Assembly: GCA_012656075.1 (NCBI GenBank)
Contig: JAAKBF010000300.1
Span: 205,130 to 269,129 of the forward strand
Length of the DNA: 64,000 bases
Source: Phytophthora hibernalis
Taxonomy: Eukaryota; Oomycota; Peronosporomycetes; Peronosporales; Peronosporaceae
Direction: 5' to 3'
Shown here: positions 21,031 to 36,000 of the stretch, in pieces
Layout: the number at the start of each line of letters is the position of its first letter
Position numbering within the stretch: position 1 is the first letter of the stretch
Made by a program: the position numbers and the translations under genes
The notes under the pieces: generated by a model
The model's input: the letters and a program-made list of their open reading frames with translations, nothing else
The model's database searches: none
What the model was told of the DNA's origin: nothing

Positions 21031-24000
21031 TGAGACCCATGCGGAAGAAGACCTTGAGCGGGTCCGAGATCACGTAGGTGAGCACAAGACCAGAAAGCAG
21101 AGAGGTCACCCAAAGCCGCGCCTCCACACTCCCGATGGTGAAGGCAAACATGAGTACGAAGTAGACGCTCCACGCACTCCAGACGGCGCACACAGTGTAC
21201 GAAAAGTACACGACCCACTCCGGGAAGAGAGGTTTGGCCTGCTGCGCCGGCTGCCGGCGCAGGAAGGCGTTGTACAGCAGTCGGGACGTGCGTCGGATCT
21301 TCTTCAGCTGCTCTTTCTCCGTGAGATACACTTGCCGTTCGTGCAATGGCAACGCCGCTATCTTGCGCTCCTCCCGCGCAGACACGTAAAGTTCCAGGCG
21401 CTTCTTTAGCTTTGAAATGCCTCGCAGGCCTTCAAGGAGCTTCTTCTCTTCGTGCTTGGCCTCCCGCCTCAGCCGACGTTGCTCCGTTGCGGCAGAATGC
21501 TTGGCTTTCTTGATTGCCTTGCGCTTTTCGGCGACCTGCTCCTTATTGGATCGCAAAATGGCCTGCGTTTCCTTCTTAATGCTCACAGTGATACGCCGTT
21601 TGTCCTCTTTCACCGCAGCTTCAGCCTTTCGAGCCTCCGACGGTCGTCGTGATACGCGCCGCACACTCTGTCGCGTCTTCACAATGATGTTGTTCACATT
21701 GGGACCGTTAAGCTCGACAGCCATAGCCTCCGAGATACGTCGATCATATTGATTTCCGATGGCAGTACGCAACTTCTTCAGCTGCATCTCAGTACGCTCC
21801 AGCTCAGCTTGAGCCTTGGCAACTACTACTCGTGCGTTGGACTGTTGGGCCTCGCAGGACTCGTTGCATTTAACGAGCCACGCCTGTAGCGCAAGTACTG
21901 TCTTGGTCTCGTTGTCTTCCCCGCTTGTCTGTGGGCGTGATTGTCGGCCTTCATTCTCCTCAGCATCTTCATTTTTTCCTCCTCTTCTTCTTCTTCTTCT
22001 TCTTCGAGGACGTCAAGTCGCTCGCAAATCTTTGCAATAATTGCAGCCGATGCTGCAGAAACCAGCAGTGGGTCAAACTTGAGCATACTGTTGATCAGTG
22101 CTTCCCTTTCTGTTTTTAGCATAGTGCACAACTGACTCATTGCCAACGCTTTGCGGGTCTCTGGATCAAATGCTTCCTCATTTTCCTCGTCATTCTCCTC
22201 AATTCGTGAAGGATTCACGAGCAGTGTGGGGTGGCAGGTGGAAGCACCACATTGTTTGCATTTGCCACAGATGCTGCTAACGCCCCTCCGTCTGTGTTTG
22301 CTGCCGATGAGTTGCGCTTCAAAGGTGGAGCGCTAAGCAAACGCGTATGCCGGCGACCATCTTCAATAGGCTCCCGATCTTTCTGTTCCTGTAATTGCGA
22401 CTTGATCTGCACCAACACATCAGCAAGCGGTTCATTGCCCGCATCTCCTTTAAGGTGCTGCGGTGGTTTCACATCTGCATCACGGTTGTACAGCGCCAGG
22501 AAGATGCCACGACACACTTGACCGATACGAGACTCCAGTTCGCCTCTTCTCGAACCGTCTTCTTTGAACCCCAGGCTGTTTAAGCTTGTCATGAACAATC
22601 TGCAAGGAGCTCATATTCACGTCACGGGCAAGAGCTGAAAGGTCCATAGAGAGCTGTTCAGCTGGTGAGTACTCTTTCGCATGACCATAAGCGTCTGTCT
22701 CAACTTCCACCATGTTGCCAGCATCATCCTCGATCTGATAGCGGATGAGGTACTTCTGCAAACGTCCTGCCTTCTTAAACATCATCATGAGAATGAAGCC
22801 AACCGGTAGCATACACACAGCCGTAATGACTGCAGATACGACGGCTGACCCCACCGTCTTTGGTCCTTTACGTAGTTGGTAAAGTAGAGCATTTGTGAAC
22901 ATTTGACTCGCCACTAGCGTGAACACAACCGTCAGACGCTGTGCACGAGAGAAACTTTCGTTGTACTTGAACACGATGGACAGCAGCTTGTGATTCTGCT
23001 TCAGTCCGCGACCAAACCCAAATATGACCGCGCGCAGCTTTGAACGCCAAGTCTTAGCCTGCAAATAATCAGGTTCTTGGAAGAGAGTGAAGCTTCACCT
23101 TTGCAGGCGGTGCTGAACCTCTCTTCATTTGACGAGATGTACGCATCGCTTTGAAACGATCCAGGCGATCCCAGCGATTCACGTAAAACACCGCAATGAC
23201 GTACAGGAAGAAAAACCCAGTCATGACAAGGATAAGAAGCAGATTTTGCTCGATATCTTCGACTGTCACCTCGTGCGTGATAACGTTCATGAAATGCTCA
23301 GTCACTATGCTCACTGATTGTGACACCTCGGTAGAGAAATCCGTAAGATGTGTGCAGTTGCATATCGTGTACAGACCGTCTTCGGTAGTTCCAGCGACTT
23401 GGCAGCCGTCAGATGACCATGTTCCAGTCTCTAGATCCCAATAGGTGCACAATGGCTGGCGAACAGGACATGTAGCCTCGCCAGCGTAAGCTGTGCCGTT
23501 ACACTCCACTGTCATCGGCTCTTCGATATCGGTACAGTTAAAGTACTTCGTATCGATAGTGCCCTCTAGGCAGTAGAACGTATAACGCTGGACTCCACCA
23601 CTTGAGTTGTTGTCATCACTTCCACTAGTCGAAGTTGTACTTCCACCGCTGGAATTTGTTGTTATAGGGACCAGATTGCGCATGAATATACTGAAGGGTT
23701 CGCCCAAACCATTCACGGTAACATCTTTTCCATCGCGAATCACGTTGACGGTCATAACGCGCGAGTTGACCGATGTGTTGTCGAATGCGTACGGATTCTT
23801 CGCGTACACATTGGACTGCACATCAATGACAGGGTCGTCTTCATCACCAGCATCTACAGCCCCAGAACTACTGCCACTCCCATTTGTGCGGCTTGTTATA
23901 TAAGCTGCAAAGCCGACTGGAATTGTCGTAGAAGCTGGCGTGAAGTTTGCTGCAATCTGAGCATCGTTAAGAGGTAGCTGAACCTTTTTCCCTTCAAATT

Positions 24001-27000
24001 TCGAGGCAGTATCGCGTTGGCCGACAAGCCGAAGGTTTTTCGTCACAAGCGTCACAGGATCTTCACCGGCAACTGCAGTCGAAATCATCGCGGACTGCAG
24101 CTTACTGATAGTATGTGCCACCTGAGCCACACGCGCTTTCTCCTCAGTAAAATCATCAGACCCGTTGGTGCTGCCGCTCGAACTCGACGCGCTTCCACTC
24201 GCAGTCGTTAAACCACTAGCCGTACCAACTGTAGAACTTCCACTATTCGATCCAGCTTCTAGGCGCCGACTCTTGGTAGTCTTGGTTGTACTTTTACTCT
24301 TACCAGAATTGTCCACCTCTAGAAGGTTTGAGATGGTATTTCCCACTGCAGCAGTAGCCGCAGGTGTAAGAACTGGTGCAGCCAAGATGTTGTCCATGAC
24401 GTTTAGCACCAATTTTTGTGAATTGGTATCAAGGATTGTGGCACTTTTGGTAAGTGTCACCACACTTGCAGCTTGTTGCTCCAGTGCACCCACATCCGTC
24501 ACATCCACTGACGCTGACGCCTTAGACATAGCGCCCAGAAGGCTCCCCAGCGCTGCACTCTTGGCAGCCTTTGCTGCTTCGTCCAATCCACAGTTGTCAC
24601 CGTAATTACCATTTTTGCACACACACGTCACAATGCAATCCAAGCTCGTGGCCAGGCAACCAACTGGTTCTCGCACACAGTTTCCTTTTCCTGCACATTC
24701 GACAGCGTTTGACGTCGGACAGCTTTTTAATGCCGCAGCGGCAGGCGTCGTAGCATTTCCAGTTGTGGTCGTTCCCGTCGTCTTTTCCTCTTTGCCATTA
24801 ACCATATCGGCAAGTGCGTTAATGGTGTTTAGCACTGTACCGGGGTCGCCACTCAGTGCCTCCGCCAAAACAGCGCTTGTCTTGTTTGCCAGATATGCAC
24901 CCTGGTCAGCGGCAGCTACCACCATTTGTGTGACTTGGATCTCCTTTGTGACTCGAGTTGTCGCTCCTAGTGAATCTTGAACATAGACAACAAGTGTGAC
25001 AGTGTTGTTATCACCACCACCCAATCCTAGCTTTGAGAGAAAAAGCGCGTCTGGTGTTGATGCTCCAAGCGCGATTTCATTATCGCCTGAGTATGTCGAG
25101 CCCTTGATATACTTGAACGTGTATTTCAGCGGCAAGTCCTCGTCCACCCAATTGCTTGCGAGTACAGAAAACTTGTCTTCAAGTGCGTATCCTAGGGATG
25201 GCGTGACACTCAACGTTCCGCTGCTGGGGGTGAGTTAGCAGCCACGTTAATGGTAGCTGAGCCCATTTGCCCGGACGAATCAGTCGCATTCAGTTGAAGC
25301 ATATATGATACTCCCGCTGTAAGCTTTCTCTCATTCAACAGCATGGTGGGACGGTCTCGTTCTACCGCGAAGATAGTTTTCATCATTGCGTCCGTGGCCC
25401 CTACAATCGACCAATCCAGTTTCTTGATCGGAAGCTTTGATGTAGCTTTTCCTTCAGGACCACGCGATCATTCATGTTAACCTTCGCACTGCCCAGTGGT
25501 TCAATCGAAACCTGAGGTGGAGACCCTGGAGTCACGGTTATAAAGACACTGGTCGTGCTCGACCGAGAATCTTTCGATACGGTGACAACAAACTTGTACA
25601 CCACATTTGGGTTAACCGTGTTGGCCATCACCGTTATCTTGGCCTGCGCATCAAGTGCTAATGCGTCTCCCGCGACAGTTAAGCATGCAACATCGTAGGC
25701 CAGGGTTGTTGGGTTTAGCGTCCAACAATTCCACGAGAACTTCATCGGCACCGAATTCTGGGGTCATCTGGGTCAGTAGACAGCGAAGCGTCGAGCAAAA
25801 CATTCTGCTCAACGCCTATCGACCGATTTCCAGCCGCAATCATAGGGGCCAAGTCTGTGCGTGCCACGCCAATTTGCACATCGGCGGTATTTTTACCTTC
25901 GAGTTACTAGCCATTGCCACTTGCAGTCGGAACACGTAATTCACACCCACATTCAACGTTCCAGAAGGCAGTTTAAGAATGCGTGGGTTGGGGCTCGAGG
26001 ATTTAAACTGTGCTGCGGTAAGATCCCCAGAGACTTGTAGCCACGTGAATGTCATATCAACTCCTGTTGAAACTGCTGCGGTATCTGTTGAATCTGCGGT
26101 AACTGTTCCCGAGCAGGACGGATAACTTGCTGATGCAGTGATCACAAGTTCGTTTGCTCGATAAGCTCCTTGTATCCCACCACCCTTAATGAATACTGAC
26201 GGCAGTGCCAATCCAGACTTTTTCACCACAATCTCATTGGAGTTGCCAGTCTTGCCAAAAAGTTCTTTGCCAGAAGTACAAACGAATACACCCCATCCGC
26301 TTCTAGGGTAGCAGTGGAAACCTTTATGGTGACATTGTTTGTGGTCACCGCTGAAGCAAACAGGGCTGTGATTGTGTCGACGGAAGTAGTAGACACGTTT
26401 GTGGTATCTACGAGCATCCAAGTATACGTCATAGTGCGACCACCAGATCCGGTCGAGGCTGAGCCGTCCAGGAACAGGTCGTCACACATACCAAGAGATG
26501 TTGCTCCACTCACAAGAACCTGAGGTTGTGGTGGTTTGTCGGGTGCACTGATGGTAATCGTAGCCGCCGGTGCAGCCATCTCCGCCGCTGCTGTAGACTT
26601 TAGCAGGTTCCTCGTAAGGCGAGAGTACTTCCTGGCACGACATTAACTCCTTGACCGAACACGAAGCGAATCGAGAGTGAACCAGACTGCCATGTACATG
26701 CCGGAGATGCGCCGCAGTAATTTGTCGAATCCGTTGTCGATGGTATATCAAACACCACGCTGCAAGCGAAATTGTCCGCCACTAAACCCGCACGGTTAAC
26801 AGCTCGGTCAAATGTAATTATCAACCCGACTGCAGTATCCAGGAACTTCGCATCCAGGATTTTTGGAGGCGGTGTCGAATCCTTGGTCTCGACAATCTTA
26901 ACAGTCAAATCGGAGATTGTTTTCGGAGCATACAGGTTATCGTTGCTCGCCACGACTGCTGAAATAGTAGCCGTGTGATCACCGTCCACCATAAAATTAT

Positions 27001-30000
27001 CATCGGCGGCTACTGCGATCGCTTTAGGAACATTCCAGTTTGTAGACGTGAAGAATATGCTTGCTGGTGATACAACAACAAGCGTAAGAGACGTAGACAG
27101 TGTTACTGAGACGTCGGCAGTCGGTTGTGCCGTCAGCACAATATTGAACGTATCCGTGAACCATCGCCCCTCAGCAACAACCAAGGCGGGAGAAGTTGTT
27201 TTCGTCGATCCTTGGTAGACAGCGAACCCAGACGTGTCGTCGTTGAGAACTTGCACCGTGAGTGGCGAAAGAGGGTAGTCAGAATAAATCGTGTCACTCG
27301 ATGTTGTCACCGCTGAGATGGTCACAGCTGCATTCGCATCTTCCACGAAATTGTTTACCGCGCTGATTTGAACGCTCTTGGCAACTGCCCAGTCTGTACT
27401 GGTGAACGTAGCAGACGCTGGTGCAGTGACTGCCTTGGCAGTTAAAGCACTTGTAAACGTCACAGTTACTGGGCTGACTGGTGCACTGAGCATCGTCAGC
27501 GATAGGGGGCCTGTTGCACCTTCAGTAAGATTGAAACTGGTTGCAGACAACTGAATAGCTGCGAACGTGACCGTCGTTACTTGAGACGTGCGCTGTGAAG
27601 TACTTGAGGAACTGATGGATGCCACGGCCACAACTTCAAAAGAAACTGAGCTCACCCACTTTGTACTAGTCACAACAAGCGTTGGTTGATGTAGCGTAGT
27701 GTTCGATGGTAAATGGTACACTGCGGAAGAAGACACAGCGGCCACCTTTTCTAGCGACAGAACTTGAGACTCCCACTTGACTTCGATCACATCGCTTGAT
27801 CGTGGAATCAGGTACACCGCCAGCGACGTCACGTTAAGCTTGGCTTGTTTAAAAGGCTTACAGTCACTACACCAATATGAGTTGGCTGAGTGAGCTGTCC
27901 ACGAGTATTTTCCACTACCAGAGTTGGTGCCTCGGCCACAGGGAGAACGGTGAACGGTATGTTTATCGAGGTTATAAACTCGTCACCATTGCTTGACTCC
28001 CTAGATATCGCACTTACCTGAAGTTGCGCCGAACCAAACCATGTAGCAACTGGAGTAACACGAATTAAAAGATTACTCGATGCAAGCGGGAGTTGGGTTA
28101 GTACAAAGTCCCGCTCGAGGAGGATTTCACGAATTGTGCACCCCCTGAAATCTCGACGGATTTCAGCGCTAATCCTGTGGGATCCAAAACCACGAGACGA
28201 AGTGCCTCCGAAGTATCATTGTCCAACAGACCCACAGATGTGATAACCAACTCGCCCACTACACTTTGGTTAACACGGACTTCGGTTGTATTCGTGTGCA
28301 GTACTGGGGCATCTGCAACCGCGACGACGCTAACAGATACGGTCTTTGACACTCGGTTGGTTTCACCTGTTGCACTTTCAACGCTTGTGACAGCAATCTG
28401 AACCGAAAAACTTCCAGCAAAATTCCAATGAGGGGTAAGCGACACAACCCTGTTTGTAGCGATGGAGACTGCAGAGCTCTTTGATATGAGCATTACTGTG
28501 CCAGAAACGGCAGGTGTCGTTACTGCCACTCCATCCACGCGGATTCCATCTAGGAAAGCTGGATCAAAACTCATCTCCACTTCAATAACCTCCGATCCAT
28601 CTCTATCAGGAGTTGAGGCTTCCATAATTGTGAATGCTACCGCGATATCTTCAGATGTCGTCAATGTAGAACTGTTCAGTACTAATGCAGGGGTATTTGG
28701 AATGGGGGCCACAACTACCCGGCATCTTGCAAAAGTTGTGACCGCCGACAGTGAACCAAATACCGTAGCGTTGGCTGAGACTTTCGACACCATCCTCATC
28801 GTTATGTTGAAAGTCTGGGCTACATATTTTCGCGGTATCACTGTCACTACTCGGTCAAGAAGACATGACGGTTCCACAGCAGGGAGACACGCTGGGCTCT
28901 TGCTTCCATGAAATTCATAACTCAAATCTCCAAAACGCATATTTGAACCCCAATGTCCGTCTGACTCACCATTAATCACTGTTGAACCAACTTTCACGAA
29001 ATCAACCACTTTTTCAGCAATGAAAGCCTGCACGCTCATGAGATCGGTCAGTTCGCTCATCAAGCCAAAATCGGCCAGGCGGAAAGTAACGCTCTGGTTA
29101 TCAACCACTTGGAACACGCGAACGGCTTTGTCAAAGCCAAGGGCACTTTCGTCTGCTTCTCCAACAACCTGCAGCTTGACATTGGACACACTTGTCAATA
29201 AAGTCTGCCGGAGGACGTCAGTCGTTGTAGAAACCACTGTGGCCAACACAGCTCCCGAATACGCAGGCTTCGAATTCAATGAAACCCGGAGGTGTGTATC
29301 ACCCGAAATATTGCCCGTCGAATAAATTCCATACGCTCCAACACCTCTCACATCAGCCTTACTCACCACCATAGAGAGGTTTGGTGACAATGAGCCCACC
29401 GCACTGAAAGGCGCGAGTACCGTCTGGGTCGCCATTCCTCCAACCGTTGGTCGGCCCCATGCATCATTCGGGAAAGTACCATAAAATGTAAGCGAAATCG
29501 GTTTCCCTGCCACAACCATGTGTCCACTGGTAGATGTAGCAAGATACGAAGACGGAACAAGTGGTCGAGGATGAATCGCCACAGGAATATCCATGATCAC
29601 AATACCGTCACCAGCTCCTTGATATGCGGTTCGATTTGGGCTCGCAGCAATATCAAAAGACACCGTTGTCAAGATAGCAAACAACTTCATGTAGCCATAC
29701 CAATACTCTCGGGGCCGAACGTTAATCAGATCACGTAGGGTATACGGAATCGTGTAGACATCAACGGCACCAAGTGTAAGAGGTGACAGTCGCCTGAAGC
29801 CAGCATATATATCAGCGATTTGTGTTCTATTCTCCACATAGAGCAGCAGATGCTCGCGGTTAACAATTTCCTGTTGAACATCCAATCTCTCAAAGGGTAG
29901 TTGCACAAACTCGTTCCAATATGCGCGTGATATTGCGCTCGCACGCACAACTGGATCCACTGGCGTCACCAGTACGGTTGTAATCACGGACGTTACTTTT

Positions 30001-33000
30001 GTTTCTCCAGTTTCCAATTCTATAGCCATCACCGATACGTTCACCATAAAGAATCCCACAAAGTCAGCACGAGGTACAACACTAAAAACCTGGTCCACGC
30101 GGAATACAACCTGCGATTCCAAGTGGGGAGAATTACTGTATCATTGTTCGATAGCCAGTTTTCAGACGAATTTGAGCCAAAAGACTCAAAACCGCCGATC
30201 GATTCACGGAAACTTGGGTACTTAGAACCTCGGATCCGTCAGTATCGATCGTAGAGCCCATAACTTGAATAGGAACAACAACCAAAGGCTTCGTGAAGGC
30301 GGAAACGGGATTCAAAACAACAACTGGGGCATGGCAGATGGCACGAACGCTAACTGAAACCTGAATCGACGCACCACGAGCGACAACTAAATTGCTGCTA
30401 TGACCAGATGTCATATACACCGTCTCCAACGATGCGCTAGAAACATTAAAGGGCATATCACCGCTGTATCCCGCCACCAAAGCGATCTCCACACTACCAC
30501 GCATCTCCATGCGGCCCGCACCCGCCGCCACAATGCGCTGAGGCTGCTCGTCGAACACCATTGCTGGTACGACAGCGTCCGCTTTCGTCGAAAACGCCAC
30601 TGCAGACAAATTCGATCGCCACGTGACCGAAGTTACATACTGCTCGTATTTGCCAAACTCCACCACCAGGAACAACGTCTCCGACCCATCCACATCCACC
30701 AAAGACGCCACTACCGAGTCGCATACGACCACGCCATCTTCCACCGCTGTCAATTTCGTCGTCGCAATCGACACGACCGGCACCGTCGCCTCGGCAGTCA
30801 CCGCCACACTCAACGGCGCCTCATACACATCTTCCGAGACAAGCATTCCGCTGCGGTCGATAGCGTGCGCAATGAGGCGGCAGTCAACTGACCCCGAGAA
30901 GTACTTCGGTGGACTCAATTGCACACTCAGGTCGCCATGCTCTTCACGACGGTACACTGCAAACGGAAGGAGCTCAAAAGTCGTGATGGTACGAATGTCT
31001 TCCTCGACGGTTGACGAGCGGCTAGCTGGTGAAGAATAACTTTCATCACCATCAATGACGACTTGCACTAGCATGCCATCAACAAACACATTCGCCCAAG
31101 CACTGTTCTCGCACCGAAGATGGAAGTACATTTCCTCAGACCCGTCAGCATCAGCAAGTGTCCAATTGCTCACTGTGACCGTAGCCGCGCCATTCTCTGC
31201 AATGGATAGCGCGTCTGGGATCGCGACGAATCTAGGCGCCTCGGCCACCGGAAGAATCAAAAGCTCAAGCGACTGGTTCACAATAGCCATCGATTTCCAC
31301 TGCTCGGAAGGAAGGCAATCAAACGCGTCTTTGCTGCTGGAAACTCCCAGGTAGCAATCGGATGCAAAGAAGTCTGGGTCCAGATCTATGGTGAAGGCTA
31401 CCACCACCACATCCACACTTAGGTTTCCTGAAATCTTCGCGGTTGGTACCAGGACTAGTGATGTCGTTGTAGGTTCACCAATCACATACCCCAAATGCGT
31501 CGATAGGGACGACAGAAGTTGTCCGGCAGTTCCCTCTGCATCAGTAAACCATGTATGGCTCATGTTGCTTGCCGCGGAGACTATACCAGCCTCTGCGTCC
31601 TCGCTGTTGTTCATTGTACCTGTCCAAGTGCGGTCAGACACTTCTACTATGTAATCCGAAGGGTAAAACACTTGGATACGATAGTACAGCTCTGTCTTTG
31701 TCGGCGTCATCTTGATGTCACCGTAGAATACGCCCCCTTCGCTAATTGAAGCATTCACAAGCGCAACGGACAGGTTTGGTTGCTCGGCAACCGTCACGAA
31801 TTCCAGTGTCACCGGAATCACCGTCGTATTCGAACTGCTAAACGCATACACGGATGCGCGCAGCAGACCTTCCACGAAAATGCAATGGTTCGGTCTAGCC
31901 GTGACGTTCACGGCCCCGGAATCAACTGGAATCTGCACGACCGTGTAGCCCATGCCATCCAGCGTCTCGTTCCCGCTCGCCACCATCGTCGAGCCGTTCA
32001 CAGAAACAGCCACGTTGCAGTTGGCGGGCAGTAGCACCTCCACAGAGAGATGCACATCCGGAGCCGTCGAATCCAGAGTCGCAACCGCAAGCTCCGAGAT
32101 AGACAGCACCCCCACCTCATCTTCGTACACTCTTAGACTCGCGTTCTCCACCACGAACACGGGCGCTTGAGCGTGATTCCACTGCGTCGGCAAGACACTC
32201 TCAACGACGGAAGTCGAGAAGACAGTCAGCCACGCGTGATCATCGCCGCTTGCATCGCTAACCGTGTCACTCGCCACCAACTGAGACGGAATCAGGTTGC
32301 TCGTCAAGGACACCGATTGCAGCGTGAGAGGCAAACTGCCCACGTAGTCTCGAGGAGGCACGACGGTGTACGTGCTGTTCATGCTCGCACTCCGCTCTTC
32401 CTCCCCAGTACGAATATGCTGCTTGATCGCCACGGCGCTACATCGACTGGTGAGAGACCGTATTTCCAATACGGTGGCTCTTGTCCGACCACCGTGGCGT
32501 CTGCGTTACCGCCCGCATCAGCAAGGAACCAAACAACTTCCGCACCCGCACGAGAGGATGCACTGGATACCTCACTTTCAATCACAGCCACAGCCATTTC
32601 TGATTGAAACCCATGTGAATCGTCTCCGACCCGTTCGGAGCTGAAGAGAACGAGCGCGTACTCGCCACGGGGACCACCGATACGCGCAGATTCGCCGTAA
32701 GAACGTAGGTCTGGTTCAATGTAGATGAATGTGCACCCACCGACAGCGCGATGGTTGCCTCACCGTAGTAGCCTTGATCCGGAACAATGCTCACATTTTC
32801 CGATATCCCGAACGCAAATGCCTGATCATCTGCAAATGCGAGGGACGAGAAACCAGCGCCTAAGAAAGCAGGCGGCTCCATTCTCTTACCGTCGACGAAT
32901 ACCGCTTGGATCTGAGCTGCATCGAATGCAAACCTGCACAGGCCGTACTCTAACTCCAACTCCACATCGTCGGCGCTAGTCACTGCAAGGTCTGCCAACC

Positions 33001-36000
33001 AGCTGTCGCGAAGACTACTCAGCGCGACGATAACGGTGGTGTCTTCTTGTGCATCCAACCAAATGTCCAGCGGCATGGTGTAATATACGCTAGGCTCCGG
33101 CATCCAACCCACCTCCGCCGTCATCACCGCAGACGCCACAGTCGTTGTCGCCACCGACGCATTTGTGAAATAAAGCTCGCGCGACGTCGCGGTGACGGAC
33201 ATGCTGAACATGCCTGTGAACAGCGTATCCACCGCAACCAGTGTGACCTCGGCATCCACGATACCTGCCAATGACGCCGTCGGCACTGGCAACACATACC
33301 TCAAAGCGACATCGATGTCGCTGTCAGCAGCAGACTCAGGCCACAACAGCTGGCTGTTGAATAGCACTGCCACCGCATCCGGTCTGACGTCCGTTGACAA
33401 CTCGACGGACAGTTCCTCTGAACCATCCACGTCCTGTAGCGAGATGGCGTTCATCGACATGACAATCGCCGTACCAAGAGGAGAAACTCCTGTACGATGG
33501 TCACATCTAGCAGTGGCGTATTAGCTACAGGAGCAACTACAGTATCGATCAGGACTGGTGCTGTTCGAGCTACAGCAACGTCGCTGGTATCGTCTGAGTC
33601 CAAGTATGCCGTCTCCATCGACGCGCTAGAGACACTGAAGAGCAGCTCACCGCTGTATCCCGCCACCAAAGCGATCTCCACACTACCACGCATCTCCATG
33701 CGGCCCGCACCCGCCGCCACAATGCGCTGAGGCTGCTCGTCGAACACCATTGCTGGTACGACAGCGTCCGCTTTCGTCGAAAACGCCACTGCAGACAAAT
33801 TCGATCGCCACGTGACCGAAGTTACATACTGCTCGTATTTGCCAAACTCCACCACCAGGAACAACGTCTCCGACCCATCCACATCCACCAAAGACGCCAC
33901 TACCGAGTCGCATACGACCACGCCATCTTCCACCGCTGTCAATTTCGTCGTCGCAATCGACACGACCGGCACCGTCGCCTCGGCAGTCACCGCCACACTC
34001 AACGGCGCCTCATACACATCTTCCGAGACAAGCATTCCGCTGCGGTCGATAGCGTGCGCAATGAGGCGGCAGTCAACTGACCCCGAGAAGTACTTCGGTG
34101 GACTCAATTGCACACTCAGGTCGCCATGCTCTTCACGACGGTACACTGCAAACGGAAGGAGCTCAAAAGTCGTGATGGTACGAATGTCTTCCTCGACGGT
34201 TGACGAGCGGCTAGCTGGTGAAGAATAACTTTCATCACCATCAATGACGACTTGCACTAGCATGCCATCAACAAACACATTCGCCCAAGCACTGTTCTCG
34301 CACCGAAGATGGAAGTACATTTCCTCAGACCCGTCAGCATCAGCAAGTGTCCAATTGCTCACTGTGACCGTAGCCGCGCCATTCTCTGCAATGGATAGCG
34401 CGTCTGGGATCGCGACGAATCTAGGCGCCTCGGCCACCGGAAGAATCAAAAGCTCAAGCGACTGGTTCACAATAGCCATCGATTTCCACTGCTCGGAAGG
34501 AAGGCAATCAAACGCGTCTTTGCTGCTGGAAACTCCCAGGTAGCAATCGGATGCAAAGAAGTCTGGGTCCAGATCTATGGTGAAGGCTACCACCACCACA
34601 TCCACACTTAGGTTTCCTGAAATCTTCGCGGTTGGTACCAGGACTAGTGATGTCGTTGTAGGTTCACCAATCACATACCCCAAATGCGTCGATAGGGACG
34701 ACAGAGTTGTCCGGCAGTTCCCTCTGCATCAGTAAACCATGTATGGCTCATGTTGCTTGCCGCGGAGACTATACCAGCCTCTGCGTCCTCGCTGTTGTTC
34801 ATTGTACCTGTCCAAGTGCGGTCAGACACTTCTACTATGTAATCCGAAGGGTAAAACACTTGGATACGATAGTACAGCTCTGTCTTTGTCGGCGTCATCT
34901 TGATGTCACCGTAGAATACGCCCCCTTCGCTAATTGAAGCATTCACAAGCGCAACGGACAGGTTTGGTTGCTCGGCAACCGTCACGAATTCCAGTGTCAC
35001 CGGAATCACCGTCGTATTCGAACTGCTAAACGCATACACGGATGCGCGCAGCAGACCTTCCACGAAAATGCAATGGTTCGGTCTAGCCGTGACGTTCACG
35101 GCCCCGGAATCAACTGGAATCTGCACGACCGTGTAGCCCATGCCATCCAGCGTCTCGTTCCGCTCGCCACCATCGTCGAGCCGTTCACAGAAACAGCCAC
35201 GTTGCAGTTGGCGGGCAGTAGCACCTCCACAGAGAGATGCACATCCGGAGCCGTCGAATCCAGAGTCGCAACCGCAAGCTCCGAGATAGACAGCACCCCA
35301 CCTCATCTTCGTACACTCTTAGACTCGCGTTCTCCACCACGAACACGGGCGCTTGAGCGTGATTCCACTGCGTCGGCAAGACACTCTCAACGACGGAAGT
35401 CGAGAAGACAGTCAGCCACGCGTGATCATCGCCGCTTGCATCGCTAACCGTGTCACTCGCCACCAACTGAGACGGAATCAGGTTGCTCGTCAAGGACACC
35501 GATTGCAGCGTGAGAGGCAAACTGCCCACGTAGTCTCGAGGAGGCACGACGGTGTACGTGCTGTTCATGCTCGCACTCCGCTCTTCCTCCCCCAGTACGA
35601 ATATGCTGCTTGATCGCCACGGCGCTACATCGACTGGTGAGAGACCGTATTTCCAATACGGTGGCTCTTGTCCGACCACCGTGGCGTCTGCGTTACCGCC
35701 CGCATCAGCAAGGAACCAAACAACTTCCGCACCCGCACGAGAGGATGCACTGGATACCTCACTTTCAATCACAGCCACAGCCATTTCCTGATTGAAACCC
35801 ATGTGAATCGTCTCCGACCCGTTCGGAGCTGAAGAGAACGAGCGCGTACTCGCCACGGGGACCACCGATACGCGCAGATTCGCCGTAAGAACGTAGGTCT
35901 GGTTCAATGTAGATGAATGTGCACCCACCGACAGCGCGATGGTTGCCTCACCGTAGTAGCCTTGATCCGGAACAATGCTCACATTTTCCGATATCCCGAA

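Noticed and set aside
21000..21040. Short intron to explain the frame change near 21,020
   Set aside because: No GT...AG pair of plausible length fits. A one-base correction joins LMPILA to ANSGIFSAL directly.
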